Under the pieces are notes generated by a model. That model searched no databases, was not told where the DNA came from, and was given only the letters and a program-made list of their open reading frames with translations. A stretch of 21,574 nucleotides of DNA from a virus, in IMG/VR virus record IMGVR_UViG_3300022939_000171, positions 1-21,574 of that record. One strand, given 5' to 3'. The position numbers and the translations under genes were made by a program. Shown here one piece after another: positions 15,615 to 21,574 of this stretch (position 1 is the first letter of the stretch; each line of letters opens with the position of its first letter).

Positions 15615-18106
15615 GCGAAGAATAGTTCGAGGTTTACAGTCTTCTCAATGTTCCATCCGATAACATCAAGAATAATTTTTAAAGGATCTAAGAAAGATTT
15701 TTCAAATTGCAATTCGTAATCTATATACTTGTTCAGATCCAGTTCTTTAGGAAAGTCTTGAATGAATGAAATTACATTCTCATGAATGGGGTTTGGACTT
15801 TTCAAGTAGCAGAACTTGATCTTCTCACCGTTATCAATCAGGGAGTATTTATTTGTAAGCTTTCTCTCTTTGATAAGGTGATTGAACATTAAAGCACCAC
15901 GACAATGGATAGGAGTTCCCTTCACATAAATGCTACTGCTACTCTTATACTTCTGAACATCAGAGACCGATCTAGGAAAAGAAACGTCCTCTGGTGGGAG
16001 CGATTTGAATTTAGTTCTACACTTATCAATATAATCAATCACATCATCTTCTGTGCCCGTCATCATAAGTTTCAGGGCTTCCTTAATCATAACACGACAT
16101 GCAGCAGGAGTCGATGACTTGACTGCCTCAATGCCCATAATCTTTAGTTTTGGTTCAGCATATGCCACACCCTCACTGTTCCATACGTTGAGAATATACC
16201 GTTTCTTGGCAGTCCAAATACCACGATCGGCAATATTCTCACGTTTCATGCTCATCTTCTGATCATACGCATTAACATACGTTGCCAGATTTTGATATGA
16301 TGATTCGATAAAAGGTTCCAGTTTTTCTTGGCAGATCTTATCAAGTATGGAAACAATTGCTGCTTTGTCGCCAGACTTAGCACCAAAAAATTCATCAACG
16401 ATAGGTCCAAGATTAAGATAGATCGAATCAGTATCTGATGCGATAACATAGTCCTCGTTTTCTGTGGACAAGAGTTTATTTAGGTATTCATTCATACGGT
16501 TCTCAATCCAACGAATTGAGACTTGACCCGAGAGTGTGATTGCTTCTGCGTTTGCTAGTTTGTAATACCTGAAATATTGATTACCAATAGCACCATAAGC
16601 AGAGTTAAGAGCAATCTTCTTCGCCATTTGAATGTTGTTACATCTGGAGATCTCCTTTTTAAGTGCATCAGTAGGAGTCTTCTCGTACTCCTGCTTTGCC
16701 TTGAGCATCCTTTTCTTGAAGATGACACGTTCACCATACATCTTGTCCATTAGTTCTGGCAAGAAACCACGCACGTCCTTACGATACATTGCACCGTTAG
16801 CACAGACAGCATAGTCCTTGTGCATCTCAAAATTTATCTCCTCATTAAGTACACGGTCAACGTTTGCTGTTGGATGCCGCTCCTCCACCAGGGTTTCTGG
16901 GGAGATGTTGTACTGCATGATAAGATGAGGGTACAGGGAATTAAGGTCAAAACTGACCACCCAATCATAACGCCCAGGAATCGGTTCTTTAACGTAGGCA
17001 CCAGCATACTTGTCACTCTTAGATGAATCCTTTTTAGGAGGAATAACGATGTTGTTTTTCTTCAGGTAGTTGTAGATGATGGTGTCCCACATCCGTACCT
17101 GGTAGAAAACATCATTATAGTTCACCTTGGCATCATATGCCATAGTAATTGCAAGTTCGATAAGTTTCATCTTGTCTTCCAGACGGTCAACAAGTTCCAC
17201 GTCAATGATGTTGTATTCTACGAACTTCTGCCAACCATTAGTGTAGAAGTCTTGGAAAGTATCGAACTCAGAGTGATCAAGTTTCTTCTGTCCCAGTTCT
17301 ACGCTTGCAATATAATCCAGACGATAAGATTCCTGGTTGGTGTAAGTAAACTTACGATACAACTCAAGGTAATCCAATTGAGTGATACCACCCACGTCAT
17401 AGGTCTTGTATTGCTTACCTTTGATATACAGTTCTTTCTGACTCACCAGACCCCAGGGAGAGAACCTACGGCACCTCTTCTCCCCTAGAACACGGTCAAT
17501 ACGTCCCACAAGGTATGGGATATCGAACAGTTGAATATTCCACCCAGTGACCACATCAGGCATGTTCTCTTCCCACCACTGACTGAAGTCGGAGAGCATA
17601 TCATACTCATTGTTGAACTGCTTGTAGTAGTGGTTACCTTGCTTCAGTTTGAAAGGTCCAACACCCCAAGTGATAATCTCTTTAGTGGTATAGTCCTGCA
17701 CCGTGATGAGAAGAATCTCCTGGTCAGCGGACTCGACATCAGGAAACCCGTTCTCTGAACGGGTCTCAATGTCAATCGTCAGAAGACGAATCTTGCTAAT
17801 ATCAAACTTAATCTCTTCTTCAGGGTATTTCTCTGCAATGTATTGATAGATATATCTCTCGTTACCATAGATCTCAAATCCGTCTACACCGTCATACTGC
17901 TTGAAAAACTCACGACATTCCCGAACGGTGCCAGGTTTTACAGACTGTACATACTCACCCTCAAGCGTTTTATAGTTGGTCTTCTTTTTAGAAGGCACAA
18001 AAAGAGTCGGTTGAAATTCCTCACGGACCATGAAGTGTTTGCCATCTTCATAACCCCTGACAAGAAACTTGTCCCCGACCATCTGAACGTTAGTGTAGAA
18101 CTTCAT
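15611..18106 (-). CDS. 43: Family B DNA polymerase gp43
   Basis: An 831-residue replicative polymerase. The 3'-5' exonuclease motifs are present: Exo I D112-I-E114 (LLTIDIETRS), Exo II around D195 (WNIQLFDIPYL) and Exo III with D302 (VEYNIIDVELVDRL). Polymerase motif A is SFDLNSLYP with D387, motif B is KKIALNSAYG (K497 region) and motif C is DTDS at 558-561. Proofreading and synthesis should both be intact. It is somewhat shorter than T4 gp43 (898), and the end (NLELFFA) is a plausible short clamp-binding tail. It overlaps its neighbours by 4 bases on each side. Confidence 0.97.
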   Translation of the reverse strand: MKFYTNVQMVGDKFLVRGYEDGKHFMVREEFQPTLFVPSKKKTNYKTLEGEYVQSVKPGTVRECREFFKQYDGVDGFEIYGNERYIYQYIAEKYPEEEIKFDISKIRLLTIDIETRSENGFPDVESADQEILLITVQDYTTKEIITWGVGPFKLKQGNHYYKQFNNEYDMLSDFSQWWEENMPDVVTGWNIQLFDIPYLVGRIDRVLGEKRCRRFSPWGLVSQKELYIKGKQYKTYDVGGITQLDYLELYRKFTYTNQESYRLDYIASVELGQKKLDHSEFDTFQDFYTNGWQKFVEYNIIDVELVDRLEDKMKLIELAITMAYDAKVNYNDVFYQVRMWDTIIYNYLKKNNIVIPPKKDSSKSDKYAGAYVKEPIPGRYDWVVSFDLNSLYPHLIMQYNISPETLVEERHPTANVDRVLNEEINFEMHKDYAVCANGAMYRKDVRGFLPELMDKMYGERVIFKKRMLKAKQEYEKTPTDALKKEISRCNNIQMAKKIALNSAYGAIGNQYFRYYKLANAEAITLSGQVSIRWIENRMNEYLNKLLSTENEDYVIASDTDSIYLNLGPIVDEFFGAKSGDKAAIVSILDKICQEKLEPFIESSYQNLATYVNAYDQKMSMKRENIADRGIWTAKKRYILNVWNSEGVAYAEPKLKIMGIEAVKSSTPAACRVMIKEALKLMMTGTEDDVIDYIDKCRTKFKSLPPEDVSFPRSVSDVQKYKSSSSIYVKGTPIHCRGALMFNHLIKERKLTNKYSLIDNGEKIKFCYLKSPNPIHENVISFIQDFPKELDLNKYIDYELQFEKSFLDPLKIILDVIGWNIEKTVNLELFFA

Positions 18107-18351
18107 TCAATCTGTTTTAAGTATTTGTCAAGTAGTTCACCCTTAGGGTCAACGAAGGTCAGGACATCATCTGACCTAATCATTATATCATTTTGGTTGG
18201 TGAAATCCAACCAGTCTGTAATCTCAAGTGAAGGTCTCTCAACCAAATATGGTTTGATTAAACGACAATCTGGTTCACCAATCTGTCCGATTACTTCTTC
18301 AACTGTGGCAATCAGCAGCGTATTATTCTTCAGTAAAAGACACTTCACCAT
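18103..18351 (-). CDS. Small protein, paralogue of the upstream gene, 82 aa
   Basis: Start ATG 18351 is preferred over 18381 because a strong purine site (GGAGGAGAAGAAG) precedes it. The sequence MVKCLLLKNNTLLIATVEEV ... LEITDWLDF ... DDVLTFVDPKGELLDKYLKQ aligns along its length with the upstream 113-residue protein, so the two are tandem paralogues. It is beta-rich and lacks catalytic residues. It overlaps the upstream gene by 29 bases and gp43 by 4, so it is coupled to polymerase translation. Function unknown; an Sm-like fold is conceivable. Confidence 0.72.
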   Translation of the reverse strand: MVKCLLLKNNTLLIATVEEVIGQIGEPDCRLIKPYLVERPSLEITDWLDFTNQNDIMIRSDDVLTFVDPKGELLDKYLKQIE

Positions 18352-18664
18352 CTTCTTCTCCTCCATCTGTACATTCCTCATACATGTCTAAAAGTTCTTT
18401 GATTGGATCTACATAGGTGACAATCCAATCTTTTGAAATTACCATCTTTTTGTCTGCACTCAAAGCGATCCAAGACTCTAAACGCACACCCAACTTATCT
18501 GGTGTTTGGACACCATCCTCTGTCAGGAGGAGATTGCCAACATCAGTATGAACAACCAGAGGATTCTCAAACAAGAACCCATTGACTTTCTCTCCAGAAA
18601 AAATTTGTTTTACATCAGAGATTACTTGCTCACCAGACTTGAGCAAAACAAGTTTTACAGACAT
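18323..18664 (-). CDS. Small beta-rich protein, first gene of the polymerase operon, 113 aa
   Basis: MSVKLVLLKSGEQVISDVKQ ... LESWIALSADKKMVISKDWIVTYVDPIKELLDMYEE. The opening strand-turn-strand pattern (V-K-L-x-L-L-K-S-G-E) resembles Sm/LSm-type small beta barrels, an inference only. The acidic C-terminus (CTDGGEEDGEVSFTEE) is probably flexible. Close relatives recur in T4-like cyanophages near gp43, as I recall. It is the first gene behind a consensus sigma70 promoter, so it should be one of the earliest expressed genes of this operon. Confidence 0.75.
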   Translation of the reverse strand: MSVKLVLLKSGEQVISDVKQIFSGEKVNGFLFENPLVVHTDVGNLLLTEDGVQTPDKLGVRLESWIALSADKKMVISKDWIVTYVDPIKELLDMYEECTDGGEEDGEVSFTEE

Positions 18665-18685
18665 GAGATACTTTAACCTTTACTT

Positions 18686-18714
18686 ATTATACCAATGAAA
18701 AAGGGAGGTGTCAA
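18686..18714 (-). promoter_or_regulatory. Consensus sigma70 promoter of the gp43 operon
   Basis: The minus strand has TTGACA (18714-18709), a 17-base spacer and TATAAT (18691-18686), the perfect consensus in all twelve positions with optimal spacing. Transcription should start near 18679 and lead into the 113-residue gene at 18664 and then gp43. The -35 box lies within the hsp20 terminator hairpin. Confidence 0.93.
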
Positions 18715-18737
18715 CTGGAGTGTGCCAGTTACCTCCC
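18698..18737 (-). terminator. Intrinsic terminator of hsp20, overlapping the next promoter
   Basis: On the minus strand an outer 7-bp stem GGGAGGT / ACCTCCC encloses a 6-bp inner stem AACTGG / CCAGTT with a 3-base bulge (GAC), and is followed by TTTTT. The bulge and its flanks form the TTGACA -35 box of the downstream promoter. Confidence 0.88.
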
Positions 18738-18762
18738 TGTCTGCGCCGACGATAGTCAGTTG

Positions 18763-18769
18763 TATTTAG
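18763..18769 (-). promoter_or_regulatory. CTAAATA late-type motif over the hsp20 stop codon (uncertain)
   Basis: The minus strand reads CTAAATA and its TAA is the hsp20 stop. No gene starts within 90 bases; the hsp20 terminator follows. It may be chance, or may drive a terminated RNA of about 60 bases. Confidence 0.25.
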
Positions 18770-19194
18770 AGATAATCCTTTCGTTGATGATGTTCTGGAA
18801 TTACTTTTCCGAGTTTGACCACCAATAGTCCGTCTTCGAACGTGACCTCTTGGATTTCTGTGTCGTCGGATATAGTCCAGACTCGTTCAAAACTTCTTTG
18901 AGCCAGACCCTTGTGGACAAACGTTCTGTCCTCCCCTTCCACCTTTTGCCCTTTGATAAAAAGTTTTCCATACTCTGTGAAAACATTTACCTCCTCCTTT
19001 TTAAATCCTGCTAATGCAATTTCTAAAATAGACTCATGATTATTTAACTGAATCAGATTGTATGGAGGGTAATTAGATGAAGTTGTTTGTTCAAAGATTC
19101 TTTCAAAGTAATCATCCAGACCAATACTGTTCCTTGTAATCCTATCAAGGAGCGCAGGAAGATCGGCAGTGTGATAACGTGCGAGGTTAGTCAT
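18766..19194 (-). CDS. hsp20: Small heat-shock protein Hsp20 (alpha-crystallin domain)
   Basis: A 142-residue small heat-shock protein, a signature gene of T4-like cyanophages that probably holds unfolded proteins during infection or assembly. The alpha-crystallin domain spans about 42-131, with EIALAGFKKEEVNVF, LFIKG, and the conserved C-terminal FEDGLLVVKLGK strand. The VIP at 131-133 may substitute for the usual I-x-I tail motif. ATG 19194 is chosen over an in-frame start at 19245 because AAGGAG lies 8 bases before it. The gene is a one-gene unit bounded by terminators on both sides, so it has its own promoter, probably in the repeat-bearing region upstream. Confidence 0.94.
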   Translation of the reverse strand: MTNLARYHTADLPALLDRITRNSIGLDDYFERIFEQTTSSNYPPYNLIQLNNHESILEIALAGFKKEEVNVFTEYGKLFIKGQKVEGEDRTFVHKGLAQRSFERVWTISDDTEIQEVTFEDGLLVVKLGKVIPEHHQRKDYL

Positions 19195-19202
19195 TTGTAC
19201 TT

Positions 19203-19208
19203 CTCCTT
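19203..19208 (-). promoter_or_regulatory. Shine-Dalgarno AAGGAG of hsp20
   Basis: AAGGAG on the minus strand, 8 bases before ATG 19194. It fixes the hsp20 start and excludes the 17-residue longer frame. Confidence 0.85.
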
Positions 19209-19249
19209 TTAAAGCGAGATTAGATTGTGTGGTCCCAGAAGGCAACCGT

Positions 19250-19302
19250 TATTAAAGGATAATACATAAACCTTTAATAAGACAAATCTATATTAAAGGT
19301 TT
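19250..19302. repeat. Three copies of TATTAAAGG (two direct, one inverted) upstream of hsp20
   Basis: Plus-strand TATTAAAGG occurs at 19250-19258 and 19291-19299, and its inverse CCTTTAATA at 19271-19279. Copies two and three extend to a perfect 12-bp inverted repeat (19268-19279 and 19291-19302) with an 11-base spacer. Gaps between copies are 12 and 11 bases. The cluster lies 56-108 bases upstream of the hsp20 ATG and spans a weak -10-like TATTAT (19264-19259). It could be an operator or a pair of alternative hairpins. Confidence 0.7.
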
Positions 19303-19333
19303 AGATATCCACTACTATTTAACCATAAAACAT

Positions 19334-19363
19334 AAAAAAGACGGGTGTGGTAACCCGTCTTTT
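19334..19363 (-). terminator. Intrinsic terminator of the gp62-regA run
   Basis: An 11-bp perfect stem (19336-19346 with 19353-19363; core GACGGGT / ACCCGTC) with a 6-base loop, followed on the minus strand by an uninterrupted T run. It separates regA from hsp20. Confidence 0.9.
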
Positions 19364-19412
19364 AGTAGCGTATATTCCGTATGTAGCGTGTCACGCACGA
19401 AGGGTGACATTC

Positions 19413-19420
19413 TATTTATT
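19413..19420 (-). promoter_or_regulatory. Late promoter-like AATAAATA over the regA stop codon
   Basis: The minus strand reads AATAAATA (NATAAATA), including the regA TAA stop. The terminator lies about 45 bases downstream of the expected start, with no gene between, so it could drive a short terminated RNA or weak read-through into hsp20. Confidence 0.4.
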
Positions 19421-19856
19421 CGGTTACCTCTACCTTCTTACGACCAATGTTATATTTCGTTTCCAAAATCCACTCACCCTTATCTTTGAACGATAAGACT
19501 TTAATCTGATTCAAAGGTGCAAGATCTGCAATCTTTTCTTGCCCAAGAGAACAGATTTCAACCAGTCCCCAGTCAGCAAGTAACTGAACAATACGATTAC
19601 GACGTTGAACATCGTTCACCGTAAGGTTTGCTCTCTTGCCATCCAAGGCAAACAGTTCTTTAAAGTGGACAATATAATACTTGCCCTGCTTATGAAGGAT
19701 ATGACATGACTGATATAACTTCTTTTCCTTGCGAGAAGCAACACCAATACGAGTTAGGGTTTCACGAACCTTAAGAAAATCATCTGGTTCAGATAGGACA
19801 ACCTCAACCATTTGGCTAGGATCCCAGTTGACTTCAGGTTCTTGCACGACGCTCAT
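19416..19856 (-). CDS. regA: Translational repressor RegA
   Basis: A 146-residue protein very close to T4 RegA (DFLKVRETLTRIGVA, LYQSCHILHKQGKYYIVHFKELF, LLADWGLVEI, WILETKYNIG). RegA binds early mRNAs over their start codons and represses translation, including its own and that of clamp and clamp-loader genes in T4. An extension of about 15 residues at the N-terminus (SVVQEPEVNWDPSQ) precedes the T4-equivalent start at MVEVVL, so M16 is a weaker alternative. The start overlaps gp62 as ATGA and GGAGG lies a few bases before it, inside gp62, an arrangement allowing autogenous control. Confidence 0.95.
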   Translation of the reverse strand: MSVVQEPEVNWDPSQMVEVVLSEPDDFLKVRETLTRIGVASRKEKKLYQSCHILHKQGKYYIVHFKELFALDGKRANLTVNDVQRRNRIVQLLADWGLVEICSLGQEKIADLAPLNQIKVLSFKDKGEWILETKYNIGRKKVEVTE

Positions 19857-20227
19857 TTCATTCCTCCAGTATCAAGTCTAGACTTGATGTATTCAAGTTG
19901 ATCTTTGTTTAGAATTTTAAGTGCTTGCTGCGCCTTCTCATTACTATAACCATAATAAGATTTAACAGCATCAAGATCTTTCACTTTCTCCTTGCGAAGC
20001 CAGGGAGAGAATCTTTTCTTTTTACGCAAACTATTTAGAAAAAAATCATATTGAAGTTTAAGATCCAATGAATGATGCTTATTCATCTCATTAGCAAACA
20101 TCAGAGAATCAATAGATCCCGACAGACATTTGTTCACGATGAAGGCAGGATACTTCTCTGTCGGATCCTCGTCTAAGATATTCTTTTTGGTCTCGTTGAT
20201 TGATTTGAGCCAGTCCTTTAGTTCCAT
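19853..20227 (-). CDS. 62: Clamp loader small subunit gp62
   Basis: A 124-residue protein placed directly before regA, as in T4 (44-62-regA). The conserved section FFLNSLRKKKRFSPWLRKEK corresponds to YLMAAVPRGKRYGKWAK in T4 gp62. Cyanophage versions are shorter than T4's 187 residues. With the ATPase subunit gp44, encoded outside this window if present, it loads the gp45 sliding clamp for gp43. The start ATG 20227 has GGAG about 13 bases upstream, a somewhat long spacing. Confidence 0.85.
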   Translation of the reverse strand: MELKDWLKSINETKKNILDEDPTEKYPAFIVNKCLSGSIDSLMFANEMNKHHSLDLKLQYDFFLNSLRKKKRFSPWLRKEKVKDLDAVKSYYGYSNEKAQQALKILNKDQLEYIKSRLDTGGMK

Positions 20228-20239
20228 TCCAGTGCCTGA

Positions 20240-20338
20240 TTACTCCAGATATAATAAAAGTGTTAGTGACCAAGTAACTAATAAAAATACAGGTACGGAT
20301 GCCAGCAATAAAATTTGCTTCTCGATCATTTCGTCCAT
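20240..20338 (-). CDS. Tiny membrane protein, 32 aa
   Basis: A 32-residue frame starting at ATG 20338 encodes MDEMIEKQI followed by a membrane segment at about 9-31 (ILLLASVPVFLLVTWSLTLLLYL). A Shine-Dalgarno-like AGGTG lies 6 bases before the start. It fills the gap between the 46-residue gene and gp62, ending 12 bases before gp62. The membrane segment and ribosome site make it likely to be real despite its length. Function unknown. Confidence 0.6.
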   Translation of the reverse strand: MDEMIEKQILLLASVPVFLLVTWSLTLLLYLE

Positions 20339-20374
20339 CCTTCTCACCTAAGGCTTTGCACCAAAGTCTCCACA

Positions 20375-20515
20375 TCACATCTTTGCATTGATACCAACAA
20401 CTGTAGCTCCAGGATTTCTAGCAAGAGCGATTTGTCTTGCGTGTTGATAGTCACGGGCATAAACTTCTTCCTTGAAGACCTGACCAGCGACATAGAGTTT
20501 AACTTCGCATTTCAT
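20375..20515 (-). CDS. Small conserved protein, 46 aa
   Basis: MKCEVKLYVAGQVFKEEVYA...DYQHARQIALARNPGA...VVGINAKM. The start overlaps the methyltransferase stop as ATGA. The pattern is beta-strand, loop, helix (DYQHARQIALARNP), then strand (ATVVGINA), a compact alpha/beta fold. I recall near-identical short proteins in many T4-like cyanophages. Function unknown. Confidence 0.75.
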   Translation of the reverse strand: MKCEVKLYVAGQVFKEEVYARDYQHARQIALARNPGATVVGINAKM

Positions 20516-21366
20516 AAAAAGTTCTCCAAACTATTGACTGCATTCTTATAGTTAGTCACTAACAATTCTTTCTTCACATTATCTTTAGTTCCCTTGTCAC
20601 CACGGTGAACCATGGAATAACGGAGATCAAACTCACTACACTCGTAATCTTTATACAGTTCCAAGAGTCTGTCGTTCACGTTGTAGGTAATCATGAACTT
20701 GTTATTGATCTTGTAAACCTCTTCAGCAAATCGTTCATGGTCAAAAGACTTGTGCATCTCACGGTTCTTTCCATACAGAAAGTCTTTGATGTCATAAGGA
20801 GGATCCAAGAAGATAAAGGTATCATCATCCTCACCACCAAGAAGATTGGAATAATCAATATTGGTGATCTTCCAATTCCTAATTAGATTGGAAAACTTTC
20901 TGAGTTTCTGTGCTCCTACAAGAGAGAAGTTCGCTCTGGAAGCAGTTACAGAGAAACTACTATTCTGAGTAAGACCAGAATAAGAGCACTTATTCATGAT
21001 GAAGAAACTGATCGCTTGGTCTACACCAGTCTGACTATCAATAGACTCAGAAATCTCTGTGAAGAGTTTCTCATGGGCTTCATCATCATTGATGATCTTA
21101 GATTTAATTTCATAGATCCTCTCTGACAATTCCTCACCATTGTCCCTCAACTGTACCCAGAAGTTGTACAGAGGAACGTACAAGTCATTGATCCATATAT
21201 CGGCACTGGGATATGCCTGGGCAACATAGATTGCCATTGATCCACCACCAATGAATGGCTCACGATAATGCTTCAGAGTAGACGGAAGCAGAGGTGCGAG
21301 TGTTGGGATTGCCTTCGACTTACCGCCAGGATATCGAAGGGGTGTCTTCAATGGATATTTTGCCAT
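20512..21366 (-). CDS. dam: DNA adenine N6-methyltransferase (Dam/D12 class)
   Basis: A 284-residue D12-class N6-adenine methyltransferase that transfers methyl from S-adenosylmethionine to adenine in DNA. Motifs: the N-terminal RYPGGKSK (11-18), the AdoMet-binding FIGGGS (38-43) and the catalytic DPPY (188-191). The family typically modifies GATC, but the target cannot be read from sequence. Likely roles are protecting phage DNA from host restriction or marking it. No partner restriction enzyme is adjacent, so it is an orphan. It lies within the replication cluster next to gp62. The start overlaps the upstream stop by one base. Confidence 0.93.
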   Translation of the reverse strand: MAKYPLKTPLRYPGGKSKAIPTLAPLLPSTLKHYREPFIGGGSMAIYVAQAYPSADIWINDLYVPLYNFWVQLRDNGEELSERIYEIKSKIINDDEAHEKLFTEISESIDSQTGVDQAISFFIMNKCSYSGLTQNSSFSVTASRANFSLVGAQKLRKFSNLIRNWKITNIDYSNLLGGEDDDTFIFLDPPYDIKDFLYGKNREMHKSFDHERFAEEVYKINNKFMITYNVNDRLLELYKDYECSEFDLRYSMVHRGDKGTKDNVKKELLVTNYKNAVNSLENFL

Positions 21367-21574
21367 CAGTTACGGAGGGGAGTTTCTTCAATAACAAATG
21401 ATCCTCTCATCACAACACATTCTTCATCGGAAGTGTAGAATGGGAATGATTGAAGAAGAACACTAGAGGGATATACTAGTATAGTCCCCTCGTCTGCTTT
21501 TGTAAAGATAAAATCTCTAGTAGAAATCTTACCAATAGGATTGGCATAGATCATTTGAGTTTTAGCAGCACATG
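21366..21574 (-). CDS. C-terminal part of a gene cut by the window edge; possible 2OG-Fe(II) oxygenase end
   Basis: The frame is open through the right edge, giving 68 residues ending in IEETPLRN. An internal Met at 21554 has no Shine-Dalgarno, so it is probably not the true start. The pattern DEGTILVYPSSVLLQSFPF...EECVVMRGSFVIEE resembles the end of phage 2OG-Fe(II) oxygenases, where G-x-L-x-hFPS-x-L-x-H precedes a final R-x-S strand. The expected distal His is replaced by Gln (LLQSF), so it may be a degenerate or unrelated beta-barrel. The start lies outside the window. Confidence 0.45.
   Translation of the reverse strand, partial: CAAKTQMIYANPIGKISTRDFIFTKADEGTILVYPSSVLLQSFPFYTSDEECVVMRGSFVIEETPLRN

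Noticed and set aside
15845-16485. AATAAATA and CTAAATA motifs inside gp43
   Set aside because: No gene start follows within 40 bases; likely chance hits in AT-rich coding sequence. Similar internal hits occur in nrdA, gp62 and the ligase-like gene.
19315-19410. 31-residue frame between regA and hsp20
   Set aside because: It reads straight through the terminator stem, has no ribosome site, and has no recognisable features.
20109-20378. 89-residue minus-strand frame across the gp62 start
   Set aside because: It overlaps gp62 and the 32-residue membrane gene in another frame, has no ribosome site and reads as low-quality coding sequence.
1-21574. tRNA genes, CRISPR arrays, insertion sequences or integrase/att sites
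   Set aside because: I saw no cloverleaf-like sequence in the short gaps, no spaced repeat array and no transposase or integrase motifs.

Overview
The window is part of a T4-like cyanophage (marine Synechococcus/Prochlorococcus myovirus) genome. The replication genes 41, 43, 61, 62, uvsX and regA are T4-like. They sit beside genes typical of cyanophage relatives: hsp20, mazG, a 2OG-Fe(II) oxygenase and a host-type class Ia ribonucleotide reductase. Every supported gene is on the minus strand, so transcription runs from high to low coordinates. Genes are packed tightly, with many ATGA, TGATG or TAATG start/stop overlaps. No tRNA, IS element or CRISPR array was seen, and no gene-free stretch exceeds 300 bases.

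Layout in the direction of transcription. 21574-19416: a gene cut by the window edge (possibly the end of a 2OG-Fe(II) oxygenase), a DNA adenine methyltransferase, two very small genes, the clamp-loader small subunit gp62 and the translational repressor RegA. This run ends at an intrinsic terminator. 19194-18766: hsp20, with an unusual repeat cluster upstream and its own terminator. 18714-10581: an early operon. It starts at a consensus sigma70 promoter embedded in the hsp20 terminator. It encodes a tandem paralogous pair of small proteins, DNA polymerase gp43, two small proteins, UvsX, a 2OG-Fe(II) oxygenase, helicase gp41, MazG and several small proteins, and ends at a third terminator.

10584-about 4036: a block of late or virion-type genes inside the replication region. 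Four T4-type late promoter motifs (NATAAATA or CTAAATA) each lie 25-34 bases upstream of a start codon. The block encodes a possible PD-(D/E)XK nuclease-like protein, a KxDG ligase-like protein, a three-part nucleotidyltransferase, a charged protein with an EF-hand loop, two small proteins, a glycine-rich structural protein and three small conserved proteins. 4049-1: primase gp61, NrdA and NrdB (cut by the window edge).

The early genes together make a replisome (polymerase, clamp loader, helicase, primase, recombinase) and supply or adjust nucleotides (NrdAB, MazG). RegA probably tunes their translation. The least explained material is the late enzyme block and a recurring arrangement in which a stop codon, a late-promoter motif and a terminator are stacked together. 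Family assignments were made by reading motifs, not by database search.
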